Translations under genes and position numbers: made by a program
The notes under the pieces: generated by a model
Databases searched by the model: none
Told to the model about the DNA's origin: nothing
The model's input: the letters and a program-made list of their open reading frames with translations, nothing else
In this document: positions 19,295 to 27,746 of the stretch, in pieces
Layout of the letters: every line of letters begins with the position of its first letter
Position numbering within the stretch: the first letter of the stretch is position 1
Source: Methanosarcina barkeri 3
GTDB lineage: Archaea; Halobacteriota; Methanosarcinia; Methanosarcinales; Methanosarcinaceae
Length of the DNA stretch: 64,000 bases
NCBI RefSeq assembly: GCF_000970305.1
Contig: NZ_CP009517.1
Span: 1,054,001 to 1,118,000, forward strand
Direction of reading: 5' to 3'

Positions 19295-19934
19295 TTCTCC
19301 GGTTAAACAATCATAGATCGTACACTTTTATCTGGTTGATATTTCCTCTTCGGGCATTTTGGTTAACTGTACCTATCTAAACTTACGTACGAGCAGAGAA
19401 TTAAAGTTACACAACGTGATAATTATACATAATAGCCCATATTTGCAGATTTCTGGAGAAATATCAGCCTATTATTTCAGTCAAATGCCCTGCTAGCTTG
19501 CTGCGGAGATGGAAAACCTCCCAAGTAATTGCTAGTGATAACTCTATTTTTCAATTATATTTTTGTTTGTTAACTCTGCTGAAACAAAATCATATTACGT
19601 TTATCTTCTTTTAAGGTATTTTCAGCGGTGGCACGAACATACATGTTGCTTGCTGCGGGATATGTGCCAGCGCAACTTTGAGTTTGCTTGTTATTTAAGG
19701 AATTTCACGCTCATTTTGTATAATCTGTACAATGGTTGGTACTGGTTTTTCCTGTATGTGTGATGGTTCTAGTGATGCGGAAAAATCAAAAAATAAAAAT
19801 GAAGGCAGCTGGCTCATGATCTCAACAATACGCCAAGCATAGCAAGATGTATATGCACCTGATAGTATAACACTAAACCAGTAAAATGAAATAAGAAAAA
19901 CTTAATAGAAAATTAAAATAATAGAGGTGTACAT
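19295..19934. other. Intergenic region without recognised gene
   Basis: No supported reading frame on either strand. A 66-codon frame near 19563 lacks SD and sequence character of a protein. Confidence 0.5.
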
Positions 19935-20096
19935 ATGGGTGAAGTTAAAAGAGTGTGCAAAACAACTGCAAAAATAGCTTTTGGTGTTGTTATAGGCATT
20001 GGTTTAATTGGTTTTGTTAAAGGCTTATGTGCAGGCTATTTAATTGGTCATTACAAAGGTAAGCGTAGTTTGCATAACATAAAATGTACTGATTAG
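19935..20096 (+). CDS. 53-aa small membrane protein
   Basis: ATG 19935 is preceded by AGAGGTG. The peptide has a basic start (MGEVKRVCKTTAKIA), one Gly-rich hydrophobic span (FGVVIGIGLIGFVKGLCAG) with GxxxG-like spacing, and a basic tail. It would be a single-span membrane protein. No family recognised. It stops at TAG; reading through would add only six residues. Confidence 0.55.
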   Translation: MGEVKRVCKTTAKIAFGVVIGIGLIGFVKGLCAGYLIGHYKGKRSLHNIKCTD

Positions 20097-20311
20097 ATAG
20101 GAGAGGAGCAAAAGTAATAGAGATCTAATAATTCAACGATAAACTCGACAATTAATAACAGGCTCTTTTGCATTAGTTGGGGTTTGCATTGCCATGTATT
20201 TCTTGCCGAAAATCTCATAATTTTTAATATTCTTCCATCACTATATCTTTGCTGAGATATCAAAAATTTCGATAAGGAATTTCCTGGCCTCACTCCCCAA
20301 ATCCCAATGCT

Positions 20312-20515
20312 GTTATATTTCTCGCAAGTGAACAAATAAATGGGGAATTTTGCATAGAGAACGCTACTTTTAAGAGAATAATGATTGCAACTAACGGTTC
20401 GGTCTGCTCAAGGTTTGCTGCCAATAAAGGAATAGAACTTGCCAGGAAGCGGAGGGACAGTTTATGCAGTTTATGTGATATCCACGGAGTATTTTTCTTC
20501 GATGGCTGTAGATTT
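20312..20515 (+). pseudogene. Truncated copy of universal stress protein gene
   Basis: About 200 bp closely match the upstream and first ~50 codons of the intact gene at 22651 (for instance cggttcggtctgctcaaggt). The start codon is changed (ATG to ACA), a two-base deletion near 20448 shifts the frame, and similarity stops at gctgtagattt. It is a dead partial duplication. Confidence 0.88.
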
Positions 20516-21231
20516 CGTTTTACACGTCGAGCTAAAAACAATTCAAAATTAGTTCACGGTTTAAGTAAACAATTACCAACGTATGTGATTCAGAAAAAGT
20601 TAGCTTAGGCTTCTTCATAATATTTGACTTTGATATTAAAGACATATCGTAAGAAGAATTCAATTGCCAATCAAAATTAACATTCGATCTTAAAAGACTT
20701 TAATCAAGAAATAAAATCACATATGCTGAACTAATTACAAAATTTAGTGATTTTTAATTTTACACTCATCACTGGATTTTTGATACTGAATCTTCTGAAT
20801 TTTAGTAATATTTATGCAGTACTTTTATCGTGCTATTTATAAAGTTCAATACACACTGATATAAAACCTACCGATGTAATGCTTAAAAATACAAAAATAG
20901 TGGTCAAAGAAGAGAATAAGGTGAAGTCACTGATATGAAATCTTCACTAGAAATGCAGTAAAAAAGATGATTTAGTGTGGGAATAAAGGTTATAGAAGAC
21001 TCTCATCAATGAGTTTAGATCTTGATAATGAGATTTATACGAATACCTATAACACAAGCCAGTTCAATGGCATGGACAACCGTTTTTTTGAAAGGTTGTT
21101 CTATCCAAAAATAGTTCAATTTTATATACGCACAATAAAAAGTTATATTTTGGTATTAATTGTATTCAACAATTCCTCAAGAATAGTAGTTTTATAGGTA
21201 TTGTATATTTTCCATCGTCTCTTAAAAATAT
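20516..21231. other. Intergenic region without recognised gene
   Basis: AT-rich spacer. A 62-codon frame at 21009 has no SD and no protein character. Nothing else seen. Confidence 0.5.
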
Positions 21232-21807
21232 TTAATATTGAATATAATCAGGCATTACAGTTAAAATTTTCCCATTGGTTTCAAGCTCATTTTTTATTCT
21301 AATTGCATCTTTCTCCCTAATACAGTTCTTTCCCAGAATATCATACCTAGTTGAATTATCTCTGTAGCTAACTAGACACCAGACAAAAGTTTTCACCTGA
21401 ATATTATGTCTTTCCAGTATTTCATGAAAATCTTTATCATGGACGGCTTGTTCTGTTACCGGATATATAATATAATCTCCTTTTGTAAAAGAAGGCAAAC
21501 CAGAATCAGTCCAGTTTTCATCTTTCTTCAATCCATCCCTTACTACATTAGGTAAATCATCTTTGTACACTTTTATATAGTATTTGTAACCGCCATTATT
21601 CCAATTGCAGTCCAGACTATAGTTCAATGTCATATTGTAGTTTTCAAGAATGGCTTTAGCTTCAGGCTCAGCTGTTCCATTTTCGAATTGGATGAGAAAA
21701 CCATCTATTTTCGTCTCTCTATCCGTGGGAATTTGCATAAACCCATAAAATACTACAAGAATTAAAAGAACGATAAAAAAAGCCATTTTCTTTTTAATTT
21801 TATTCAT
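21232..21807 (-). CDS. UPF0228 family protein
   Basis: 191 aa. The basic start MNKIKKK is followed by a single hydrophobic segment (MAFFIVLLILVVFYGFM), a signal anchor or uncleaved signal. The rest is extracytoplasmic. The family phrase FLIQFENGTAEPEAKAILEN and the following paired cysteines identify UPF0228, which I know only from Methanosarcina species, where it often occurs in several paralogues. The biochemical function is unknown. The spacer upstream contains a terminator hairpin and a gene fragment on the same strand. Confidence 0.88.
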   Translation of the reverse strand: MNKIKKKMAFFIVLLILVVFYGFMQIPTDRETKIDGFLIQFENGTAEPEAKAILENYNMTLNYSLDCNWNNGGYKYYIKVYKDDLPNVVRDGLKKDENWTDSGLPSFTKGDYIIYPVTEQAVHDKDFHEILERHNIQVKTFVWCLVSYRDNSTRYDILGKNCIREKDAIRIKNELETNGKILTVMPDYIQY

Positions 21808-21820
21808 ATACTTTACCCCT

Positions 21821-21847
21821 AAAAAAATGAGGAGTTTTAACTCCTCA
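21821..21847 (-). terminator. Hairpin with T-run
   Basis: On the minus strand TGAGGAGTT pairs perfectly with AACTCCTCA and is followed by seven T residues. This is a classical intrinsic-type terminator shape. It closes the gene fragment at 21837-21974 and insulates the UPF0228 gene downstream. Confidence 0.7.
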
Positions 21848-21974
21848 CATATATGCGATTATCCTCCTCACCAAATGCTTCCCAATAAGCGTGACCAATA
21901 GGCCAAGGATCATTGATGCGCAAATTTATGGAGTTCGGGTGATCTGGAAAGTACTTTTGAACTTCATAAATTCC
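21837..21974 (-). pseudogene. C-terminal gene fragment
   Basis: A 45-codon open stretch encodes protein-like sequence (VQKYFPDHPNSINLRINDPW, then PIGHAYWEAFGEEDNRIYV) ending at TAA inside the terminator loop. It has no start codon and is preceded at once by a stop, so it looks like the surviving end of a deleted gene. Parent family not recognised. Confidence 0.5.
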
Positions 21975-22650
21975 TCATACCTGACTCTTTATAAGTTTTC
22001 TGTCCATTCTATCTAATAGTTCGATTTTCGAATTAATTTTGATATAAGCTTATTACTTGATATTGACAGTTAGATAATTTGGCCGGAAGTATTTTATATA
22101 AGCACCTGTCATAATCGGTACTCAATGATAAATATATAAAAATTTTATAATTTTAAAATTATTTAAGTTTAAACTAAATTAATTAATGTCGAATTTAGAC
22201 TTACATATTCTCTGATTGTAATATATGGGTGAATAAGTGCGCCTGTTAAATGTGTTCTCCTTTGATTTACAGGCTTCAGGTTGAGAAATCATCTCATTCA
22301 GTTAAGTTCACCTTTCTTTATAAATCTATAAACTATTTTATAGACTATAAATTTAGATTAAAAATAAACGGCTCTTCGTCATTTCCTATGGAATATGATT
22401 TTCAATTCAAGACAGGATTGGGTTTTATGAGGACATTGTGAGATATCCACACAAAACAATGAAGAGCCAAATAAACATCGTATTTTTCTCATTACCAGCA
22501 AAAGTGTCAGAACTTCATCATTAAAAGCAGTTGAGACTTATCAACTTCAAAAACTTTCTCATTGGGACTGTCATATTAAAAAGTACCTGGCATTCTCACT
22601 TTCTGAAGTCTGATGGCGTTATTCGATGGCGTTATATTTCTTGCAGGTGA
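21975..22650. other. Intergenic region upstream of universal stress gene
   Basis: No convincing gene. An imperfect inverted pair, aataaacggctcttc (near 22362) and gaagagccaaataa (near 22462), may be a small element remnant. Confidence 0.4.
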
Positions 22651-23121
22651 ATGAATAAGTGGGGAGTCAACATAGAGAACGTTACTTTTAACAAAATAAT
22701 GATTGCAACTGACGGTTCGGTCTGCTCAAGGCTTGCTGCCAATAGAGGAATAGAACTTGCCAGGCTGAGTGGAGGGACGGTTTATGCAGTTTATGTAGTA
22801 TCTACGGAGTATTTTTCTTCTATGGCTGTAGATTTTGAATGGGAAAGAATGAGCGAAGAATTGAAGAGAGAAGGATGCAAAGCCCTGGATTATGTAAAAG
22901 GAATAGGAGAGCTGGAAAATGTCAATGTAAAGTCTATCTTGCTTGAAGGGCATCCTGCATCTGAGCTGATCCGTTACGCCGAAGAAGAAAAAATGGATGT
23001 CATTGTTATGGGCACTCTTGGCAGAACAGGAATTGATCGGCTGCTTTTAGGCAGCGTTGCCGTAAATGTTGTACGGCACTCAAAAGTCCCTGTTATGGTT
23101 GTAAGAAAAAATAAGCCTTGA
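22651..23121 (+). CDS. Universal stress protein (UspA family)
   Basis: 156 aa, full length for the family. The N-terminus has IMIATDGSVCSRLAANRGIE. The ATP-binding signature is at the C-terminus: VMGTLGRTGIDRLLLGSVA, then VNVVRHSKVPVMVV, i.e. the G-x2-G-x9-G-[S/T] pattern of nucleotide-binding Usp proteins. It is a cytosolic stress-related protein. AGGTGA lies directly before ATG 22651; an internal ATG at 22699 is an alternative start. A broken duplicate of the 5' half lies 2.3 kb upstream. Confidence 0.92.
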   Translation: MNKWGVNIENVTFNKIMIATDGSVCSRLAANRGIELARLSGGTVYAVYVVSTEYFSSMAVDFEWERMSEELKREGCKALDYVKGIGELENVNVKSILLEGHPASELIRYAEEEKMDVIVMGTLGRTGIDRLLLGSVAVNVVRHSKVPVMVVRKNKP

Positions 23122-23207
23122 AGGAAAAGCAAGCTCCTAGAAGTATAAATGGAAAAATGGAAAATCATTTATGCAAAACAAAGTATATATCCAAAATTCA
23201 ACAAGGG

Positions 23208-23441
23208 TTATTTCAATCGAACATACCAGCGATTAGATTTTTTATCAAGGCTTATCTTATCTTCTCTAGCAAGCCAGCCAATAGACATTAAAGCCATTTG
23301 AGAATCAAAGCCATTGGCACTCAAGTGAGTCTTTACCTGGTTCAAACTGCATTCACCTTCTTCTAGCCTATGATACAACACTCCTGCAGCTTCTCCGATT
23401 TTTAAATTCATATTCTCTGGCATATTCATGTTCTCTGGCAT
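23208..23441 (-). CDS. Small winged-helix protein (DUF2582-like)
   Basis: 77 aa from ATG 23441, chosen because GGTGAT lies at correct spacing; an in-frame ATG six codons earlier lacks an SD. The phrase MNLKIGEAAGVLYHRLEEG, then LNQVKTHLSANGFDSQMALMSIGWLAREDKI and the terminal NRWYVRL match the ~70-residue winged helix proteins of DUF2582 type. Probable DNA-binding or regulatory role. The N-terminus contains a duplicated MPENMN. It lies downstream of hdrA-polyferredoxin in the same orientation, but over 400 bp away with a mobile element between. Confidence 0.75.
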   Translation of the reverse strand: MPENMNMPENMNLKIGEAAGVLYHRLEEGECSLNQVKTHLSANGFDSQMALMSIGWLAREDKISLDKKSNRWYVRLK

Positions 23442-23682
23442 ATTTATCACCAATTTCATTATCAGAATAGTTTTACTTTAAAAAGTAGGTACTGTTTTCA
23501 GGATAATAAGTTTATGAATTCTAATATACATACCTTAAACAATATGTTGGATCAATATATTAGGTTTTTCTGCTAAGGTTTTTTCCAATAAATCAAAATA
23601 GTTTAGTAGTACTTCGGTTTCAAAATCAATTCCTTGTTTTCCTTGGAAAGTCCGTGATCTTCGGATCTATTAAAAAGTTGAT

Positions 23683-23798
23683 AGGACTTACGCACTTGAA
23701 GTACAAAATCAAGCACATTCGACACTGCGAATATGTTACGTATTTCGACAGTTAAAGGTTTGATACTATTGATTTCTCAGTTCAACAGCGTAAGTCCT
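23683..23798. mobile_element. Putative 116-bp non-autonomous element (aggacttacgc ends)
   Basis: Ends are aggacttacgcacttgaa and ttcaacagcgtaagtcct, inverted with two mismatches in the middle. There is no coding capacity. The right end recurs at 59586-59603. Such ends are typical of miniature elements mobilised by a related insertion sequence elsewhere; the parent was not seen here. Confidence 0.65.
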
Positions 23799-23877
23799 GG
23801 TTAAGTTTTATGAACCTGCTCGAGAACCGCAGTACTAGTAAAATGAGAACTCATTTCCATTCTCACTTTAACTTTCT

Positions 23878-25368
23878 TTAACTTTCTTTAACTTTTACTC
23901 CGGAAACTTCGAATTTCTTTTTCACAGCTTCAGCTGCATTTTTCGGAGAGTCAGTCTCCCAGAGTTTTCTGACTTTAGCACTCCTGAGGGCTGGCATTAA
24001 AGCCTCAAGTTTTGCCTGCACGGCTGCAAGCATTTTCTCGTCAACTCCTGGAGGCGTTATACCCATGAATTTCTGAGCTTTGAGAGTCTCGGTTTCCCTA
24101 TGTACTGCACGGTCAACTCCTTTCCTTACTCCTGTCTTCAGGGATTCAATTGCATCCCTCCACTGGGCAGCCCAGGGGGTATCAGGAATTTCAGTGTGGT
24201 GGACATCGATCCTTTCTACTTTAATAGCATCTAAATGACAGGCTTTCACACAGGCTCCGCAATAGGTACAGAAGTCTTCCTCAAAAGCAATTTTTCGCGG
24301 GTCTTCAGGATCTGTAGGCACATACCAGAGTTCGGAGGGACAGACATTAAAACAGCCACGGCACCCCTGAGGATCACATTCCTTAAGGTTAGTTTCAATA
24401 AGGCTCAGCTCTCCTTCCATAGGTTTTTGCAGGTCCACGGCTTCATATGGACAGACAGTCTTGCAGCGTGCACACTGCGTACACTTTAACTCGTCTATCT
24501 TAATTTTCCCCTCGATTTTCGGAGCCTCACAGGGACGTTCTCCTTTAACCTTTATTGCTTCTTCAGGGCAGAGATCCTGGCATAGCACACAATAATCACA
24601 TTTGTCCTCGTCCACAAGGATTTGCTCGAAAGGTACGGGATTATCAGGTGTAGGTTCACGCTCGAGAAGGATGAAGGCGTCACAGAACCGGGCGCAGACT
24701 CCGCAAAAATTGCACTTATCAGTGTCGATCTCGATCTCTCCTTCTGCCCCTTCCTTTAAAGGCGCTATCTCTTCTTTTTTCGGGAAAGTGAACTCAACTT
24801 CAATTGCATCCTGAGGGCAGGCTCCCTCACATAGAGCACAGGGGAGGCATTTATCATTAATCTTAACAAACGTATCGTACTTCGGATACTGTTTCTCATC
24901 AGGAACTTCTCCCACAGCTTCAAAGGTGATGGCATGAACAGGACAGAGGTTTGAGCACATCCTGCAGAAAGTGCATTTTTCAAGGTCCATCATCACAGCA
25001 GGCGCATCAAGCCCGGTTGCAATTTCATGAAGTGGTCCCATTTCAAGAGCTTTTGTCGGACAGATCTCTGCACAGATTCCACAGCCATTGCAGCGTTTAT
25101 AATCATAATCCAGAGTCTTGAGGGATTTCTCGGTGGCCTGGGTATAGAGAAAGTGGGAGCCCTGAAGGTCCATGCTGGTTGTAACCGTGATCTTTTCCTG
25201 GGATTCCTCAGGATTCTCAGGAGCTTCTGCTTCAAGATCCACAGCTTCTAACTCATCGGCTTCAAACTTATTGGTTTCGAATCCATCTTCAAGTTCTATA
25301 ACTTCATTTTCTTCTGTCTCACAGCAACCTCTGCAGACGTGAGCTTCCTGTTCAGTGTGCTCTCTCAT
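23878..25368 (-). CDS. Polyferredoxin with eight [4Fe-4S] motifs (FwdF-like)
   Basis: 496 aa. Eight cluster motifs follow one another from about residue 93: CNGCGICAEICP, CTFCRMCSNLCP, CLPCALCEGACP, CNFCGVCARFCD, CDYCVLCQDLCP, CTQCARCKTVCP, then the irregular CDPQGCRGCFNVCP and CTYCGACVKACH. An acidic N-terminal tail and a Lys-rich C-terminal domain without cysteines flank them. It resembles FwdF/FmdF polyferredoxins of formylmethanofuran dehydrogenase. Its ATG overlaps the hdrA stop by one base (TAATG), so the two are translationally coupled. Inferred role: electron wire between HdrA and ferredoxin or Fwd. Confidence 0.9.
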   Translation of the reverse strand: MREHTEQEAHVCRGCCETEENEVIELEDGFETNKFEADELEAVDLEAEAPENPEESQEKITVTTSMDLQGSHFLYTQATEKSLKTLDYDYKRCNGCGICAEICPTKALEMGPLHEIATGLDAPAVMMDLEKCTFCRMCSNLCPVHAITFEAVGEVPDEKQYPKYDTFVKINDKCLPCALCEGACPQDAIEVEFTFPKKEEIAPLKEGAEGEIEIDTDKCNFCGVCARFCDAFILLEREPTPDNPVPFEQILVDEDKCDYCVLCQDLCPEEAIKVKGERPCEAPKIEGKIKIDELKCTQCARCKTVCPYEAVDLQKPMEGELSLIETNLKECDPQGCRGCFNVCPSELWYVPTDPEDPRKIAFEEDFCTYCGACVKACHLDAIKVERIDVHHTEIPDTPWAAQWRDAIESLKTGVRKGVDRAVHRETETLKAQKFMGITPPGVDEKMLAAVQAKLEALMPALRSAKVRKLWETDSPKNAAEAVKKKFEVSGVKVKES

Positions 25369-27746
25369 TATGCCATCTCCTCAAGTTCGGTTTCGGGTTT
25401 TTCAAGCTTGAGTTCGGTTCCTATGGGCCCGATTTCTTCAAGCTCCTTTACAAACTCGGTAATCGTGTTTGAGAAACGTTCTCCTTCGGCAGCCGAGATC
25501 CATAGAGTTCTCAGCCGTCTGGAGTCGAGCCCGATTTCCGTTATAACTTCCTTTAAGACATCCATCCTCTGTTTTGCATCGAAATTTCCGTGGATGTAAT
25601 GGCATTCGTCCATTCTGCAGCCTGCAACAAGCACTCCGTCGGCTCCTCCTTTTAAGGCTTCAAGCACGAATTCCGGGTTCACCCTTGCCGAGCACATTGT
25701 ACGGATAACCCTGATATTTGTCGGGTAATGCAGTCTTGACATCCCGGTCAGGTCTGCACAGGCGTAACTGCACCAGTTGCAGAGGAAAGCCACAATAAAA
25801 GGACTCTGAGACCTGTGTGCAGTTGCAGCCCGAACCTGGGAAAGAATCTGTTCATTTTCGAAGTTTCGCATCTGGATTGCCCCAGCAGGGCATGCAGCAC
25901 TACAGTCTCCGCAACCGTAACATGAAACCTCGTCTACAACAGCTTTTTTATTCTCTATTTTGATTTTCCCGAATTTGCAGACCTCAAGACAGGTCCTGCA
26001 GCCTATACATTTTTCAGGGTCAACATGGGCTCCCATAGGATCGGCTTCAAGCTCACCTGTTCCGAGGAGTTGCATAACCTTGGATGCACATGCACTTCCC
26101 TGAGCAATCGAAACCTGGATCTCTTTGGGCCCTGAGGCACAGCCTGCAAGGAAAACTCCACTGACAGGGGCATCTACAGGACGCATTTTCGGGTGAGCGC
26201 TTGCAAAGAACCTGTCAGGCCGCCGAGCAAGGTTTAACATCCGGCCTATGCCTTCTGCTGCTTTGCTGGGCTCATAGCCTGTTGAGAGCACAACAAGGTC
26301 ACAGGCTTCTTCTTCAACCCGGGATTCAAGGGTATTTTCATACCTGAGTACAGGCCTGCCGTCTTCACCTGCGTAAATTTCGGCAACTTTTCCCCTTATG
26401 AAATCAACGCCCATAGCCTGCGTCCTTGAATAATATTCCTCATACATCTCTCCTGCAGCCCGGATGTCAATGTAATGAATTGTGATCTCAGTGTCAGGGT
26501 AGCGTTCCTTAACCATCTGGGAATTTTTAAGTGCGGCCATGCAGCAAACCCTTGAGCAGTATTCATTGCCAACGGTTTTATCCCTTGAACCGACACACTG
26601 AATGAACGCAACGCTTTTTGGCGGTTTGCCTGTAGAAGGCACAATGACTCTTCCGCCTGTAGGTCCTGCAGAGTTAAGCATGCGCTCTAGCTGCATATTT
26701 GTTATAACATCAGGATACTTCCCAAACCCGTACTCCTTTTTCCTGGAAGCATCAAAGAGCTGGTAACCTGTTGAAACAATAACTGCTCCAGCTTCAAACT
26801 CAATTTCTTCAGGTTTTTGTTCGTAATCAACAGCATCGGCAGGGCATGCCTGCAAACACAGTCCACAGCCAACACAGTGGTCAGGGTCTATTAGCACTAC
26901 CTGCGGAACGGACTGAGGAATTGGCATATATACAGCTCTGGTCTTTCCGACCCCGTAATTCATAGGGTTCTCGATTTCTACGGGACAGACTGCAGAGCAG
27001 AGGTCGACACAGCCTTTACATTTGTCTTCAAGTATGAACCTGGGTTTGCGTTTGACTTTTACATGGAATTTGCCGACAGATCCGGAAATATCGGTAACTT
27101 CGGAATAAGTGTAAAGGGTAATATTCGGATGGTTCTGAACTTCAGTCATTTTAGGGGCAAGCACACAGATGGAGCAGTCATTTGTGGGAAAAACCTCGTT
27201 CATCAATGCCATCTTGCCTCCGATAGTGGATTCTTTTTCAACCAATGTGACTGGAAAACCGGCTTCTGCAAGGTTCAGTGCTGCTTCGATTCCGGCAACC
27301 CCTCCTCCTATGATCAGGACATTTCTGCTGGCTTTTGAACTTGTTGCACTTAGCTCCTTGAGGAATTTTGCCTTTGCAACTCCCATCCTTATAAGGTCAA
27401 AAGCCTTCTGGGTAGCCATCTGGGGGTCATCGGCGTGCACCCAGGAGCACTGCTCCCTTATGTTTACCATTTCCATAAGGTAAGGGTTCAACCCGGCTTT
27501 TTCCATTACATGCCTGAAAGTCTTCTCATGTAGCCTTGGAGAGCAGGCAGCTATTACAACCCTGTCGATTTTATTTTCTTTTATATCTTTAATGATGCCT
27601 TCCTGTCCGGAATCGGAACATAGAAACTGTACTTCCCGGGCGAGCACCACATCTTCCAGTTCGGCCGCCATTTCCTGTAGAGCTAATACATCTATTACTC
27701 CAGCAATATTTAGCCCGCAGTGGCAAATGTAGACTCCGATTCGCAT
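25368..27746 (-). CDS. hdrA: Heterodisulfide reductase subunit A fused to MvhD
   Basis: 792 aa. HdrA features: IGVYICHCG start, FAD-binding VLIIGGGVAGIEAALNLAEA at ~143-162, the conserved cysteines in NDCSICVLAPKM, and four ferredoxin-type sites (CKGCVDLCSAVCP, CVGCGLCLQACP, CIGCRTCLEVCK, CYGCGDCSAACP). From about residue 655 there is an MvhD/FlpD [2Fe-2S] domain (FLCNWCSYACADLTG, CRMDECHYIHGN). MvhD normally links hydrogenase or formate dehydrogenase to HdrA, so the fusion lets HdrA take electrons from another donor, probably via the polyferredoxin. HdrB and HdrC are not adjacent, consistent with a split arrangement as I recall for M. acetivorans. Role: flavin-based electron bifurcation or confurcation. 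Confidence 0.93.
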   Translation of the reverse strand: MRIGVYICHCGLNIAGVIDVLALQEMAAELEDVVLAREVQFLCSDSGQEGIIKDIKENKIDRVVIAACSPRLHEKTFRHVMEKAGLNPYLMEMVNIREQCSWVHADDPQMATQKAFDLIRMGVAKAKFLKELSATSSKASRNVLIIGGGVAGIEAALNLAEAGFPVTLVEKESTIGGKMALMNEVFPTNDCSICVLAPKMTEVQNHPNITLYTYSEVTDISGSVGKFHVKVKRKPRFILEDKCKGCVDLCSAVCPVEIENPMNYGVGKTRAVYMPIPQSVPQVVLIDPDHCVGCGLCLQACPADAVDYEQKPEEIEFEAGAVIVSTGYQLFDASRKKEYGFGKYPDVITNMQLERMLNSAGPTGGRVIVPSTGKPPKSVAFIQCVGSRDKTVGNEYCSRVCCMAALKNSQMVKERYPDTEITIHYIDIRAAGEMYEEYYSRTQAMGVDFIRGKVAEIYAGEDGRPVLRYENTLESRVEEEACDLVVLSTGYEPSKAAEGIGRMLNLARRPDRFFASAHPKMRPVDAPVSGVFLAGCASGPKEIQVSIAQGSACASKVMQLLGTGELEADPMGAHVDPEKCIGCRTCLEVCKFGKIKIENKKAVVDEVSCYGCGDCSAACPAGAIQMRNFENEQILSQVRAATAHRSQSPFIVAFLCNWCSYACADLTGMSRLHYPTNIRVIRTMCSARVNPEFVLEALKGGADGVLVAGCRMDECHYIHGNFDAKQRMDVLKEVITEIGLDSRRLRTLWISAAEGERFSNTITEFVKELEEIGPIGTELKLEKPETELEEMA

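Noticed and set aside
22250-22441. 63-codon frame upstream of the universal stress gene
   Set aside because: No SD and no recognisable features; bordered by an imperfect inverted pair that may be an element remnant.
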